Shown here one piece after another: positions 1 to 8,182 of a stretch of DNA of 27,296 bases. The notes under the pieces were generated by a model. It was not told the origin of the DNA. It ran no database searches and saw only the letters and a program-made list of their open reading frames with translations. Position numbers and translations under genes: made by a program. Every line of letters starts with the position of its first letter. Within the stretch, counting starts at the first letter, position 1. The stretch is taken from the NCBI GenBank assembly GCA_017302355.1, contig JAFLDQ010000035.1, positions 1 through 27,296 of the forward strand. Reading direction: 5' to 3'. Source of the DNA: Dechloromonas sp. (GTDB lineage: Bacteria > Pseudomonadota > Gammaproteobacteria > Burkholderiales > Rhodocyclaceae).

Positions 1-2
1 CC

Positions 3-2636
3 ATCCTCTTTCCCTCGCGCCATGCCAGGCGCATCGAGTGCTGGAGTCAGGCGACGCGCGAGCGTCTCGGCGTCGCCGACCGCGACCGGAGCAGCGGTCA
101 GCTCAGGCAGGCGCTGGGCGGATTCCGTCTCGATGGCGCGGCCGGCCCGGTGCTGTGCCGGGTCGATTCCGCGGGTCCGGGGCGCCTGACGGTCCAGCGC
201 TGGGACGCCGCCGGCCTTGACCACGCGCAGCGCAAGTTCGAGCGCAACAGCGGCCTGATCGACGGCAGCGTCGGGATTCTCGCTCTCTTTGCCCTGATGG
301 TCGCCTTTGTCTATCGTGATGCGCTGATCGTCCTCTTTGCCGCCTGGCTGCTCGCCAACATGCGCATGGCCGCGCTGTCGGCCGGCTGGGATGGCCATCT
401 CCTGGAGCAGGCCATTCCCGCCGACTGGCTGGGCACGGTTCGCTCACTGACCATCGCCGTCTTCTACACGCTGACCGCCGCCGTCTTCCTGCGCATGTTC
501 CGGCGCGAGCTGAAGCAGGTCGGCACGCCGTTCTCGCTCGGCTACGCGCAGTGGTCGCCCGTTCCGCTTCTCGCGGCGGCGCTGCTGCTGCCCTATCAGA
601 CCTTCCTGCAGATCGTCTGGGTGGCCGCGCTGGTCGGCGTCGCGTTGTTGTGCGGCCAGATCTGCCGCGTCATCCGCTACACCAACTCGCGGATCGCGAT
701 GTGGTACGCCGGGTCCCATGCCGTCCTGCTCGGCATCATTCTCTCGTCGAACGTCTATGAGATCGCGGCGGCCGCGCTGGGGATCACGACCGCGGCCGGC
801 AGCGTAAACAGCGTTACCGCGGCGGTGTTCTCGAGCCTGATGGTGGCCGTGGCCATCGCCGAGCACATGAACCGCGAACAGCGGGGACGCCGGGAGGCCC
901 AGGCCGAGCTGCAGCATACCTATGACGTGATTCCGGTCGGCCTGTTCACGCTCGATGGCGACGGCCGCTTCCAGAAGACCAATCCCGCCCTGCTGGCGAT
1001 GATCGATCGCCCGGGCGACGCGGGCTGCGCCTCCTGGGGCGACTGCTTCGCCGACGGCTGCTGGGAGTCCCTGCAACAGGCGCTGAGCAAGTCGGACACG
1101 GTCGACATCGAAGTGTCCGGCAAGCCGCATGCCGACGGCTCGGCGTCACGCTTCCTGGTCAAGGCGGCGATTGCCCAGGGGCGCATCGAAGGCTCCCTGC
1201 AGGACATCACCGAACGCCACGAGGCCGACCGGAAGCTCCGCCACCTTGCCGAATTCGACGCCCTGACCAAGGTCCTCAACCGGCGTGGCATCGAGGCGGT
1301 CGCCGCGGCCGCGCTCGAGCGCTGCTCGCCGCAACGGCCGCTGGCGCTGGCCTACCTCGACATGGACCGGTTCAAGCTGATCAACGACCTGTTCGGGCAC
1401 ACGGTGGGCGACGATGTCCTGAAACAGATCTGCGAGCGGGTGGCCGGGGCGATCGGGCATCATCGTCTGGGGCGGGTCGGCGGCGACGAGTTCCTGGTCG
1501 TCATGGAGAACACCACGGTCGCCCAGGCTGGCCTGATCTGCCAGACCATCGTCGAACTGGTCGGCGGCCGCAGCTTCGAGTCCGGCGGCAAGGGTTTCAG
1601 CGTCGGCGTGTCGGTTGGCCTCGTGGAATTGGTGGCGCCGACCAGCCTCAAGGATGCCGTTTCGACAGCGGATCGCGCCTGCCGCCTGGCCAAGACGAAG
1701 GAATCGGGCGTTCATGTCTTTGAAGCAGGTTCGCAGGCCCTGCGCGACTACGCGCGGGAACTCGGGCTGATCGGGCGTTTTGGCGTCGATCGTCCGCCCG
1801 AGGGGCTGTTTCTCGAAATGCAGCCGATCCTTTCGCTGCGCGCGCCGACCGAGTCGCTCAATTTCGAGATGCTGCTGCGCATGCGCGATACGGACGGGAG
1901 CATCGTCCCGGCCGGGCAGATCATCTCCGCCGCCGAGAACAGCGGGCGCATCACGCTGATCGACCGCTGGGTGCTGGGGGCGACGCTGGCGTGGCTGGAG
2001 CGCAACAAGGAGCGCCTGGGCAAGACGCGTTTCGTCAGCATGAACCTGAGCGGCGCTTCGCTGAGCGACGAGGTGTTCGTCCGCGAGGCATTCGAGATGC
2101 TCAGCAAGGCGCCGGCCGCCCGTGACCGGCTGTGCCTCGAAGTGACCGAAAGCGTCGCGCTGCGCGACACCGGCAGCACGCGCACTTTCCTCGAAAACGC
2201 GCGGCGGCTGGGCATCCGGGTCGCCCTGGACGATTTTGGCGCCGGCTACACCTCCTTCTCCTACCTGCGCGAATTGCCCGCCGATGCGCTGAAGATCGAC
2301 GGCTCCTTCGTCCGCGACGCGGCCAGTCATCCGGCGAGTCTGAGCATCATCGAGGCGATGGCCAAGCTGGCCAGCAACTTCGGCATGCAGACGATTGCCG
2401 AATGGGCCGAGGATCTGCCGACGCTGGAAGCGCTGGCGCTGGCCGGGATCGACCACGTCCAGGGCTGGGTGGTCAGCCGACCGGTGGGGGAGGATGCCCT
2501 CCTGCGCGCGGATTCCGCGGTCGACCTGATCCAGGACCCGAAAGTGGCGGCATTCGTCCGCAATCTCGGGGCCATGCCGCAGCAGGGCTGCCCGGTTTCC
2601 GTCGCGCACGATCATCGGACCTGGACGGTGCACTGA
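3..2636 (+). CDS. 7TM-sensor diguanylate cyclase/phosphodiesterase (PAS-GGDEF-EAL), 5'-partial
   Basis: Membrane-bound c-di-GMP signalling protein. The frame is open from the first bases of the window, so the true start lies upstream and only the last 877 codons are seen. In order: the end of an extracytoplasmic sensor domain (to about 230), seven hydrophobic segments (about 265-860) resembling the 7TMR-DISM membrane module, a short PAS-like segment (about 920-1215), a GGDEF domain with intact GGDEF at 1479-1493, and an EAL domain (about 1795-2490). The EAL signature reads E-M-L (1866-1874), but DDFGAGYTSF, LKIDGSF and the later TIAE glutamate are present, so phosphodiesterase activity is plausible. 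No RxxD inhibitory site precedes GGDEF (GHHRLGRV is found there). Whether it nets cyclase or phosphodiesterase activity cannot be decided from sequence. Confidence 0.9.
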   Translation: MLFPSRHARRIECWSQATRERLGVADRDRSSGQLRQALGGFRLDGAAGPVLCRVDSAGPGRLTVQRWDAAGLDHAQRKFERNSGLIDGSVGILALFALMVAFVYRDALIVLFAAWLLANMRMAALSAGWDGHLLEQAIPADWLGTVRSLTIAVFYTLTAAVFLRMFRRELKQVGTPFSLGYAQWSPVPLLAAALLLPYQTFLQIVWVAALVGVALLCGQICRVIRYTNSRIAMWYAGSHAVLLGIILSSNVYEIAAAALGITTAAGSVNSVTAAVFSSLMVAVAIAEHMNREQRGRREAQAELQHTYDVIPVGLFTLDGDGRFQKTNPALLAMIDRPGDAGCASWGDCFADGCWESLQQALSKSDTVDIEVSGKPHADGSASRFLVKAAIAQGRIEGSLQDITERHEADRKLRHLAEFDALTKVLNRRGIEAVAAAALERCSPQRPLALAYLDMDRFKLINDLFGHTVGDDVLKQICERVAGAIGHHRLGRVGGDEFLVVMENTTVAQAGLICQTIVELVGGRSFESGGKGFSVGVSVGLVELVAPTSLKDAVSTADRACRLAKTKESGVHVFEAGSQALRDYARELGLIGRFGVDRPPEGLFLEMQPILSLRAPTESLNFEMLLRMRDTDGSIVPAGQIISAAENSGRITLIDRWVLGATLAWLERNKERLGKTRFVSMNLSGASLSDEVFVREAFEMLSKAPAARDRLCLEVTESVALRDTGSTRTFLENARRLGIRVALDDFGAGYTSFSYLRELPADALKIDGSFVRDAASHPASLSIIEAMAKLASNFGMQTIAEWAEDLPTLEALALAGIDHVQGWVVSRPVGEDALLRADSAVDLIQDPKVAAFVRNLGAMPQQGCPVSVAHDHRTWTVH

Positions 2637-2657
2637 CCGTCGCCCGGGCGGCGACGG
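2637..2657 (+). terminator. 8-bp GC hairpin directly after the GGDEF/EAL stop codon
   Basis: The arms CCGTCGCC (2637-2644) and GGCGACGG (2650-2657) are perfectly complementary around a 5-nt loop, starting at the first base after the TGA. No T-tract follows, so it is not a canonical intrinsic terminator; it may be a transcript-end or stabilising hairpin. Confidence 0.4.
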
Positions 2658-2910
2658 GCGCGCCGGGTGCGTGCGCTTGCCCGCCAGACCGCGGCGGCGC
2701 CAACGCGTGATCGCCCGCCCGGACGCACCGGGGCGCGCGCTCGGACACGTTTTACCGGATAATCGCGGGAGGAAAGCGGCAAGCGGAGCGGCGGGGCGCG
2801 CGACGGGCGCGGCCTCATCGCGCGGACTGCCGTTGATCGTGGGCGACCGGGCCGGCCTGACCGCGGCCCGGGCGCGCGGAGCATCTGTCAGCGGCGAGCG
2901 AGGTGGCGGA

Positions 2911-3552
2911 GTGAATATCCCGGGTCCGGCCGTCCTCTGTGCGGTTGCCGTGGCCGGCCTGCTGGCGGCCGAATACCGCGATTCGCGCGGCGGGCTGTGG
3001 CTGACCAAGCCGCTTGCCTCGGCCGCCTTCATCTGGCTCGGTCTCGTCTCGGGCGGGCTCGACTCCGGCTACGGGAGGCTGGTGCTGGCCGCTCTCGCGC
3101 TGTGCCTGCTTGGCGACATCCTGCTGATTCCGCGTGACCGGCCGCAAGTCTTCCGCGCCGGGGTGTTCGCCTTCCTGCTCGGGCATGTCGCCTACGGCGC
3201 CGCGTTCCTGGGCCGGCCGCTGGCGCCAGTCGGGCTGGCGGCCGGCGCCGTCGTCCTCGGCGTCGTCCTCCTGACCGTGCTGCGCTGGCTCGGTAAGTCG
3301 CTGCCGGCGGACATGGCCGGTCCGGTGCGGGTCTACATGCTGGTCATCGGCGTCATGGCGGCGCTGGCGTGCGGGGTGACGGCGGCCGGCGGGCCGTGGG
3401 CGGTGGCGGTCGGGGCGCTCGCCTTCACGGCGTCGGACATTTCCGTCGCCCGCGACCGCTTCGTCAGACACCGGTTCATCAACCGCGCCTGGGGCCTGCC
3501 GCTCTACTATGCGGCGCAATTGCTGCTGGCGACGACACCGGCGGTGATTTGA
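2911..3552 (+). CDS. YhhN-family membrane protein (lysoplasmalogenase-like)
   Basis: Integral membrane protein of 213 aa. It resembles the YhhN/TMEM86 family, whose animal members hydrolyse the vinyl-ether bond of lysoplasmalogens; the bacterial role is less clear. About eight hydrophobic segments cover the whole length. The family-like signature regions are LCLLGDILLI (cytoplasmic Asp at a helix end), AFLLGHVAY, a late ASDISVARDRF segment, and NRAWGLPLYYAAQ near the C-terminus. The frame stays open upstream to 2671, but that extension is Arg/Gly-rich and low in complexity. The GTG at 2911 has a GAGGTGG ribosome binding site just upstream and gives the usual family length, so it is chosen as start. 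The gene stands alone, 274 nt after the GGDEF/EAL gene. Confidence 0.8.
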   Translation: MNIPGPAVLCAVAVAGLLAAEYRDSRGGLWLTKPLASAAFIWLGLVSGGLDSGYGRLVLAALALCLLGDILLIPRDRPQVFRAGVFAFLLGHVAYGAAFLGRPLAPVGLAAGAVVLGVVLLTVLRWLGKSLPADMAGPVRVYMLVIGVMAALACGVTAAGGPWAVAVGALAFTASDISVARDRFVRHRFINRAWGLPLYYAAQLLLATTPAVI

Positions 3553-3628
3553 TGCGGCAGCGCGCCGGAAGGGCGGGCGAGAAATGACGCACGGCGGTGG
3601 CGGAGTCTGTCCGGATGGGCGCGGGCGC

Positions 3629-3637
3629 TGGCATAAT
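3629..3637 (+). promoter_or_regulatory. Extended -10 promoter candidate for the dab-like operon
   Basis: TGGCATAAT fits the TGn-TATAAT extended -10 consensus with one mismatch in the hexamer. No convincing -35 lies 16-18 nt upstream, as is common for extended -10 promoters. Transcription would begin near 3644, about 44 nt before the first gene of the operon. Confidence 0.45.
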
Positions 3638-3687
3638 CGCGCGATGAGGATCGGGACGGTCGCACGGACTGCGGGAGGGGCCGGGGG

Positions 3688-5136
3688 GTGCTGAAGGCGC
3701 TGGTGTTCCTGCCGGTGCTGGGGGCGGCCCTGATTGCCGTGCTGCCGGCGCGCCGCGCCCTGTGGCTGTGGCAGGTGGCGATGCTGTTCGCGCTGGCGAC
3801 CCTCGGCTACGCCCTGTGGCTGGCGGCCGGCTTCGATCCGGCGGGGCCGGCGATCCAGTTCCAGGAAAGCCGGCCGTGGAATGTCCGGCTCGGGTCCCAT
3901 TTCGCGCTCGGCATCGACGGCATCGCGCTGGCGATGGTCCTGCTGTCGGCGCTGCTCAGCCTGATCGCCGTGCTCGTCTCGCGGCGCATGGAAGAGGGCG
4001 CGCGACTCTACTTCACGCTGGTGCTGCTGCTCGAATCGGCGATGTTCGGGGTGTTCACCGCGCGCGACTGGTCGCTGTTCTACGTCTTCTGGGAGGCGAC
4101 GCTGATTCCGCTGTTCTTCCTGATCGACCGCCTCGGCGGCCCGAACCGCCAGCGCGCGGCGCTCAATTTTTTCCTGTACACGCTGGGCGGCTCGGTATTC
4201 ATGCTGGTGGCGCTGCTCTTCCTGTACGACGCGGCGCCCGGTCACAGCTTCGGCATGGGCGACATGGCCGCGGGCGCGCGCACCCTGCCGCGGCCGACGC
4301 AACTGCTGATCTTCGCCGGGCTGTTCATCGGTTTCGCCGTCAAGATGCCGGTCTTCCCGCTGCACGGCTGGCTGCCGCTGGCGCATGTCGAGGCGCCTAG
4401 CCCGGTGTCGATCCTGCTTTCCGGCGTGCTGCTCAAGATGGGCGCCTACGGCCTGATCCGCGCCGCCGAGACGCTGCCCGCAGCGCTCCTGGCGACGCAG
4501 GACTGGCTGGCGGCGCTGGCGCTGATCAGCCTGCTCTACGGCGGCATCCTCGCCTGGCGGCAGCAGGATCTCAAGGCGATGGTCGCCTACTCGTCGATCT
4601 CGCACATGGGCGTCGTCCTGCTCGGCATCGCCACGCTCAATGTCACCGGGCTGACCGGCGCGGTCGTGCAGATGGTGGCGCACGGGCTGACCGCGGCGAC
4701 GCTGTTCCTGATCGTCGGCCTGCTCTACCAGCGCACGCACAGCCGCGATCTCGCCGACTACGGCTGCCTGCTCGGGCGGGCGCCGCGCTTCGCCTTCTTC
4801 ACCGCCTTCGCGCTGCTCGCCGCACTCGGCCTGCCGGGCAGCGCCGGTTTCATCGCCGAGCTGCATGCGCTGGCCGGCGGCTTCGCGCGCTGGGGCGGCT
4901 GGGTGGCGATCGTCTGCGCCGGCATGCTGATCGGCGCCGCCTATGGCCTGCGCGTCATCGGCCGCCTGTGTATGCGAGGGCTGCCGGCGCAGGAAATCGC
5001 CGACATGACGCGTACCGAGACGGTCGCCGCGGCGATTCTCGGGCTGGGCATCGTCGGCCTCGGCGTCTGGCCGGCGCCCCTGCTCGATCTCGTGGCCGGC
5101 AGTGTCGGCCGCGTCGGCCGGCTGTTCGCCAGCTGA
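3688..5136 (+). CDS. NuoM-type proton-conducting membrane subunit, first of the dab-like operon
   Basis: A 482-aa polytopic membrane protein of the proton-antiporter M family (complex I NuoM/Mrp-type). By alignment to E. coli NuoM by eye, all the key charged residues of the proton path are kept: the TM5 glutamate (E136 in VFWEATLIP), the TM7 lysine (K219 in FAVKMPVFPLHGWLP), the TM8 lysine (K250 in LLKMGAYGL), the HGL histidine (H332) and the TM12 glutamate (E391 in GFIAELHAL). It should therefore be able to conduct protons. The start is GTG 3688, preceded by GGGAGGGG at proper spacing. Only one base separates its stop from dabA. There are no nuoA-K peripheral-arm genes nearby, so it is not part of a respiratory complex I operon. 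It is most likely the energising subunit of an inorganic-carbon uptake complex. Confidence 0.88.
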   Translation: MLKALVFLPVLGAALIAVLPARRALWLWQVAMLFALATLGYALWLAAGFDPAGPAIQFQESRPWNVRLGSHFALGIDGIALAMVLLSALLSLIAVLVSRRMEEGARLYFTLVLLLESAMFGVFTARDWSLFYVFWEATLIPLFFLIDRLGGPNRQRAALNFFLYTLGGSVFMLVALLFLYDAAPGHSFGMGDMAAGARTLPRPTQLLIFAGLFIGFAVKMPVFPLHGWLPLAHVEAPSPVSILLSGVLLKMGAYGLIRAAETLPAALLATQDWLAALALISLLYGGILAWRQQDLKAMVAYSSISHMGVVLLGIATLNVTGLTGAVVQMVAHGLTAATLFLIVGLLYQRTHSRDLADYGCLLGRAPRFAFFTAFALLAALGLPGSAGFIAELHALAGGFARWGGWVAIVCAGMLIGAAYGLRVIGRLCMRGLPAQEIADMTRTETVAAAILGLGIVGLGVWPAPLLDLVAGSVGRVGRLFAS

Positions 5137-5137
5137 G

Positions 5138-8100
5138 ATGAACAGCGACGGCCCGCTTCCCTTCCGCGACCGCCTGAGCCACTGGGTCGAGCACCTGGCG
5201 CACGTCCTGCCGGCGCAGGCGCCGATCCGCGACTTCGTCCATCACAACACGCTGCACGGGTTCCAGCACCTGCCGTTCGCCGACGCGCTGGCGGCCGCGC
5301 GGCGGCTGACCGGCGCCGCGGTCTACCTGCCCGAGGCGCGCTTCCGCGAACTGCTGGCGCAGGGGCGGATCACCCTCGACGATCTCGCCGCGGCGCTGAC
5401 CGACGCCGGCGTCGACGACCTCGACCTGCCGGTCTGGCGGGTCATCCGCCGACGCGATGTGCTGCTCGCCAGCCTGCGCCTGGCGCCGGACGACCCCGGC
5501 CCGTTCCGTCAGGAATGGCAGGCGCGCGAGCATCCGCAGCCGGAGAGCGCCATTTTTGCCCTTTTTTCGCCGTCGACCGCAGCAGGCGCCAACGCGACGC
5601 CCGCCGGCTGGCGCGAGGCGGCGGCAGAGCGCTGGCCGGCGCTGTGCGCGCGGGTCGGGCGCGAGTGGACGCTGCGCGGCCTGCTCGAACACCTGACCGG
5701 GGAGGACGTGCTCGAGCGCGTGCGCACCGTCCTGCAACGCCACCTCGCCGCCCACCTCGATCTCGGCCTCGCCGCCTGGCGCAACCCGCAGCGCGAACGC
5801 GGCTTCTGGGCGGCCTGGCGCGCCTGCGCCGGCCTCGACCTGGTGTGGGAACTCGACGACCTGCCGAACGTTCGCGATGAACTCGCCTGGCTGTCCGACG
5901 ATCCGGTCGACGTGCTGGCCGACGAGCTGCCGCGGCTGGTCGCCGACGAAGCCCTGTGGCCCGGTTACCTGGAACGGCTGGCGCTGGAGATGCCGGGCTG
6001 GTCCGGGATGTTCCTGTGGCGCGCGCGCAACCCCGGCCGCGGCGACGGCACGCCGGTGGCGATGGCGGATTACCTCGCGGTGCGCGTCCTGCTCGAACGC
6101 CTGCTGTGCGATGACCTGACGCGCCGGCTCACTGGCGCGCCGCTGACCCTGGGCGAATTGCAGGCCTGGTTTGCCGCGCGTCCGGCCGAGTTCTTCGTCC
6201 GCGACGCGTTGCGCAGCCGCGCCCTGGACGAGGAGCAGCAGAACCGGGCGGCGCGCCTGTGCCGCAGCGACCTGGCCGGGGCGGGCGATGGCGCGGAGTG
6301 GGAGGCGCTCGCCGCGGAAATCGCCGTCTCCGGCGCGCCGCCCGCGGCCGCCGCCAAGGCGCGTGCGGCGCGTCTCGCTGCCCTGCTGGCGCTGCTCGGG
6401 CTGGCTCCGGAGGATGCCGAAGGGCTGACGGCCGGCGATGCGCAAGCGCTGCTCGATTGCGCCGCCAGCCTCGACCCGCTGGCGCGCGGCCAGGTCTGGC
6501 TGCTGGCCTACGAGCGGCACTACCGCGAGCAGATCCTTGCCGCGCTGGCCGCCAATCTGCGCCACCGCCGGAAGATCGCCGCGCCGACGGCGCAGGTCAT
6601 CTTCTGCATGGACGATCGCGAGGAAGGGACGCGCCGCCATCTCGAGGAGATCGCGCCGGCCGTCGCGACCTTCGGCGCCGCCGGTTTCTTCGGCGTCGCC
6701 ATGCTCTGGCAGGGTGTCGACGACGCGGCGCCGAGCGCGCTGTGCCCGGTCGTCGTCGAGCCGGTGCATGCCGTCCGCGAAACGGCGGCTCCCGGCGGCG
6801 AGGAGGCGCTCGCCCGCCATGCCGGCCGCCGCCGCCGCCGCCTGAAATGGCGGGAACGCCTGTTGCAGGGAACGCGCCGCGGCCCGCTCGCCGGGCCGCT
6901 GCTGACCGCGCTCGCGGCGCTGCCGGCGCTGGCGGCGCTGGTGGTCGGCACGCTGGCGCCGGGCGGGTTTGGCACGGCGCTTGGCCGCTGGCGCGAGCAG
7001 TTCGATGGCCGCGTTCGCACCCGCCTGCAACTGACGGCGGCGAGCGCCGACCCGCAAGCGACCCCGGACAATCCGCAGGCCGGATTCAGCGACGGCGAGC
7101 AGGCGCTGCGCGTCGAAAATTTCCTGCGCATGATCGGGCTCGCCGGCGGCTTCGCGCCGCTCGTCCTGGTGCTCGGCCACGGCTCGGGCAGCCGCAACAA
7201 TCCGCATCTCTCGGCCTACGACTGCGGCGCCTGTTCCGGCCGCCACGGCGGCCCGAATGCCCGCGCCCTGGCGGAGATGGCCAACCGGCCCGAGGTGCGG
7301 GCGCAGCTCGCCGGGCGCGGGCTGCGCATCCCGGCGGCAACGTGGTTTCTGGCGGCCGAGCACAACACCTGCGACGACGCGATCGAGTGGTATGACCTCG
7401 ACCTGCTGCCGGCCGCCCGTCAGGCCGATGTCGACCGCCTGACCGGACAACTGGCCGAAGCCTGCCGCGCCCATGCCGCCGAGCGCTGCCGCCGGCTGGC
7501 CTCGGCGCCGCCGCGGCCGACGCCGTGGCAGGGCCGCCGGCATGTGACGGCGCGCCGTCACGACATCTCGCAGGCGCGTCCGGAACTTGGCCATGCGACC
7601 AATGCGGCGGCTTTCATCGGCCGCCGCGAGATGAGCCGCGGGCTCTTCCTCGACCGCCGCGTCTTCCTCATTTCCTACGATCCTGCCGGCGACGGCGACG
7701 GGCGGATCGTCGAGAACATCCTGCTCGCCGCCGGTCCGGTCGGCGCCGGGATCAGCCTCGAATACTATTTCTCGACCGTGGACAACGAGCGCTTCGGCTG
7801 CGCCTCCAAGGTGACGCACAACATCGCCGGGCTGTTCGGCGTCATGGAGGGCGCCGATTCCGACCTGCGTACCGGCCTGCCCTGGCAGATGGTCGAGATC
7901 CACGAGGCGATGCGCCTGCTGGTCGTCGTCGAGCAGACGCCGGAGATGCTGTCGGCCATCGTCGCCCGCCAGCCGGCGCTGCACGAACTGATCGGCAACG
8001 CCTGGATCATTCTGGCCGCCTGCGACCCGTCGACCGCGGCGATCCATGTCTACTGCCCGCGCCGTGGCTGGCTGCCGTGGTCGGGCCGGGCCGTCCTGCC

Positions 8101-8182
8101 GCAGGCCGCGCGTTCCGTCGACTGGTTCGCGGGGCGCAGCGAGGCGCTGCCGCCGGCAGTGATCCTGGGCGCCGCGGCATGA
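5138..8182 (+). CDS. dabA: DabA-like inorganic carbon transporter subunit (DUF2309/UPF0753, YbcC family)
   Basis: A soluble or membrane-associated protein of 1014 aa. Characterised DabA proteins bind zinc in a beta-carbonic-anhydrase-like site and, with DabB, accumulate dissolved inorganic carbon at the expense of the ion gradient. The site is recognisable here: C490-M-D492-D-R494 matches the CxDxR pattern, H681 sits in LGHGSGSRNNPHL and C696 in YDCGAC. The H-to-C distance of 15 is the same as between the known H524 and C539 of Halothiobacillus DabA. The protein is longer than that enzyme (about 830 aa) and falls in the 1000-aa class of the family. N-terminal motifs RDFVHHNTLHGFQHLPF and C-terminal SLEYYFSTVDNERFGCASKV-type segments are typical. 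The ATG at 5138 lies 1 nt after the previous stop; a GTG at 5102 inside the upstream gene is a less likely start. Confidence 0.92.
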   Translation: MNSDGPLPFRDRLSHWVEHLAHVLPAQAPIRDFVHHNTLHGFQHLPFADALAAARRLTGAAVYLPEARFRELLAQGRITLDDLAAALTDAGVDDLDLPVWRVIRRRDVLLASLRLAPDDPGPFRQEWQAREHPQPESAIFALFSPSTAAGANATPAGWREAAAERWPALCARVGREWTLRGLLEHLTGEDVLERVRTVLQRHLAAHLDLGLAAWRNPQRERGFWAAWRACAGLDLVWELDDLPNVRDELAWLSDDPVDVLADELPRLVADEALWPGYLERLALEMPGWSGMFLWRARNPGRGDGTPVAMADYLAVRVLLERLLCDDLTRRLTGAPLTLGELQAWFAARPAEFFVRDALRSRALDEEQQNRAARLCRSDLAGAGDGAEWEALAAEIAVSGAPPAAAAKARAARLAALLALLGLAPEDAEGLTAGDAQALLDCAASLDPLARGQVWLLAYERHYREQILAALAANLRHRRKIAAPTAQVIFCMDDREEGTRRHLEEIAPAVATFGAAGFFGVAMLWQGVDDAAPSALCPVVVEPVHAVRETAAPGGEEALARHAGRRRRRLKWRERLLQGTRRGPLAGPLLTALAALPALAALVVGTLAPGGFGTALGRWREQFDGRVRTRLQLTAASADPQATPDNPQAGFSDGEQALRVENFLRMIGLAGGFAPLVLVLGHGSGSRNNPHLSAYDCGACSGRHGGPNARALAEMANRPEVRAQLAGRGLRIPAATWFLAAEHNTCDDAIEWYDLDLLPAARQADVDRLTGQLAEACRAHAAERCRRLASAPPRPTPWQGRRHVTARRHDISQARPELGHATNAAAFIGRREMSRGLFLDRRVFLISYDPAGDGDGRIVENILLAAGPVGAGISLEYYFSTVDNERFGCASKVTHNIAGLFGVMEGADSDLRTGLPWQMVEIHEAMRLLVVVEQTPEMLSAIVARQPALHELIGNAWIILAACDPSTAAIHVYCPRRGWLPWSGRAVLPQAARSVDWFAGRSEALPPAVILGAAA

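Noticed and set aside
2758..2763. GATAAT as the YhhN promoter
   Set aside because: No -35 or extended -10 supports it and it lies about 150 nt from the start; possible but unsupported.
1146..3032. Minus-strand open frame of 628 codons opposite the GGDEF/EAL gene
   Set aside because: Low-complexity Arg/Ala/Gln/Asp-rich product without motifs, antisense to a clear gene.
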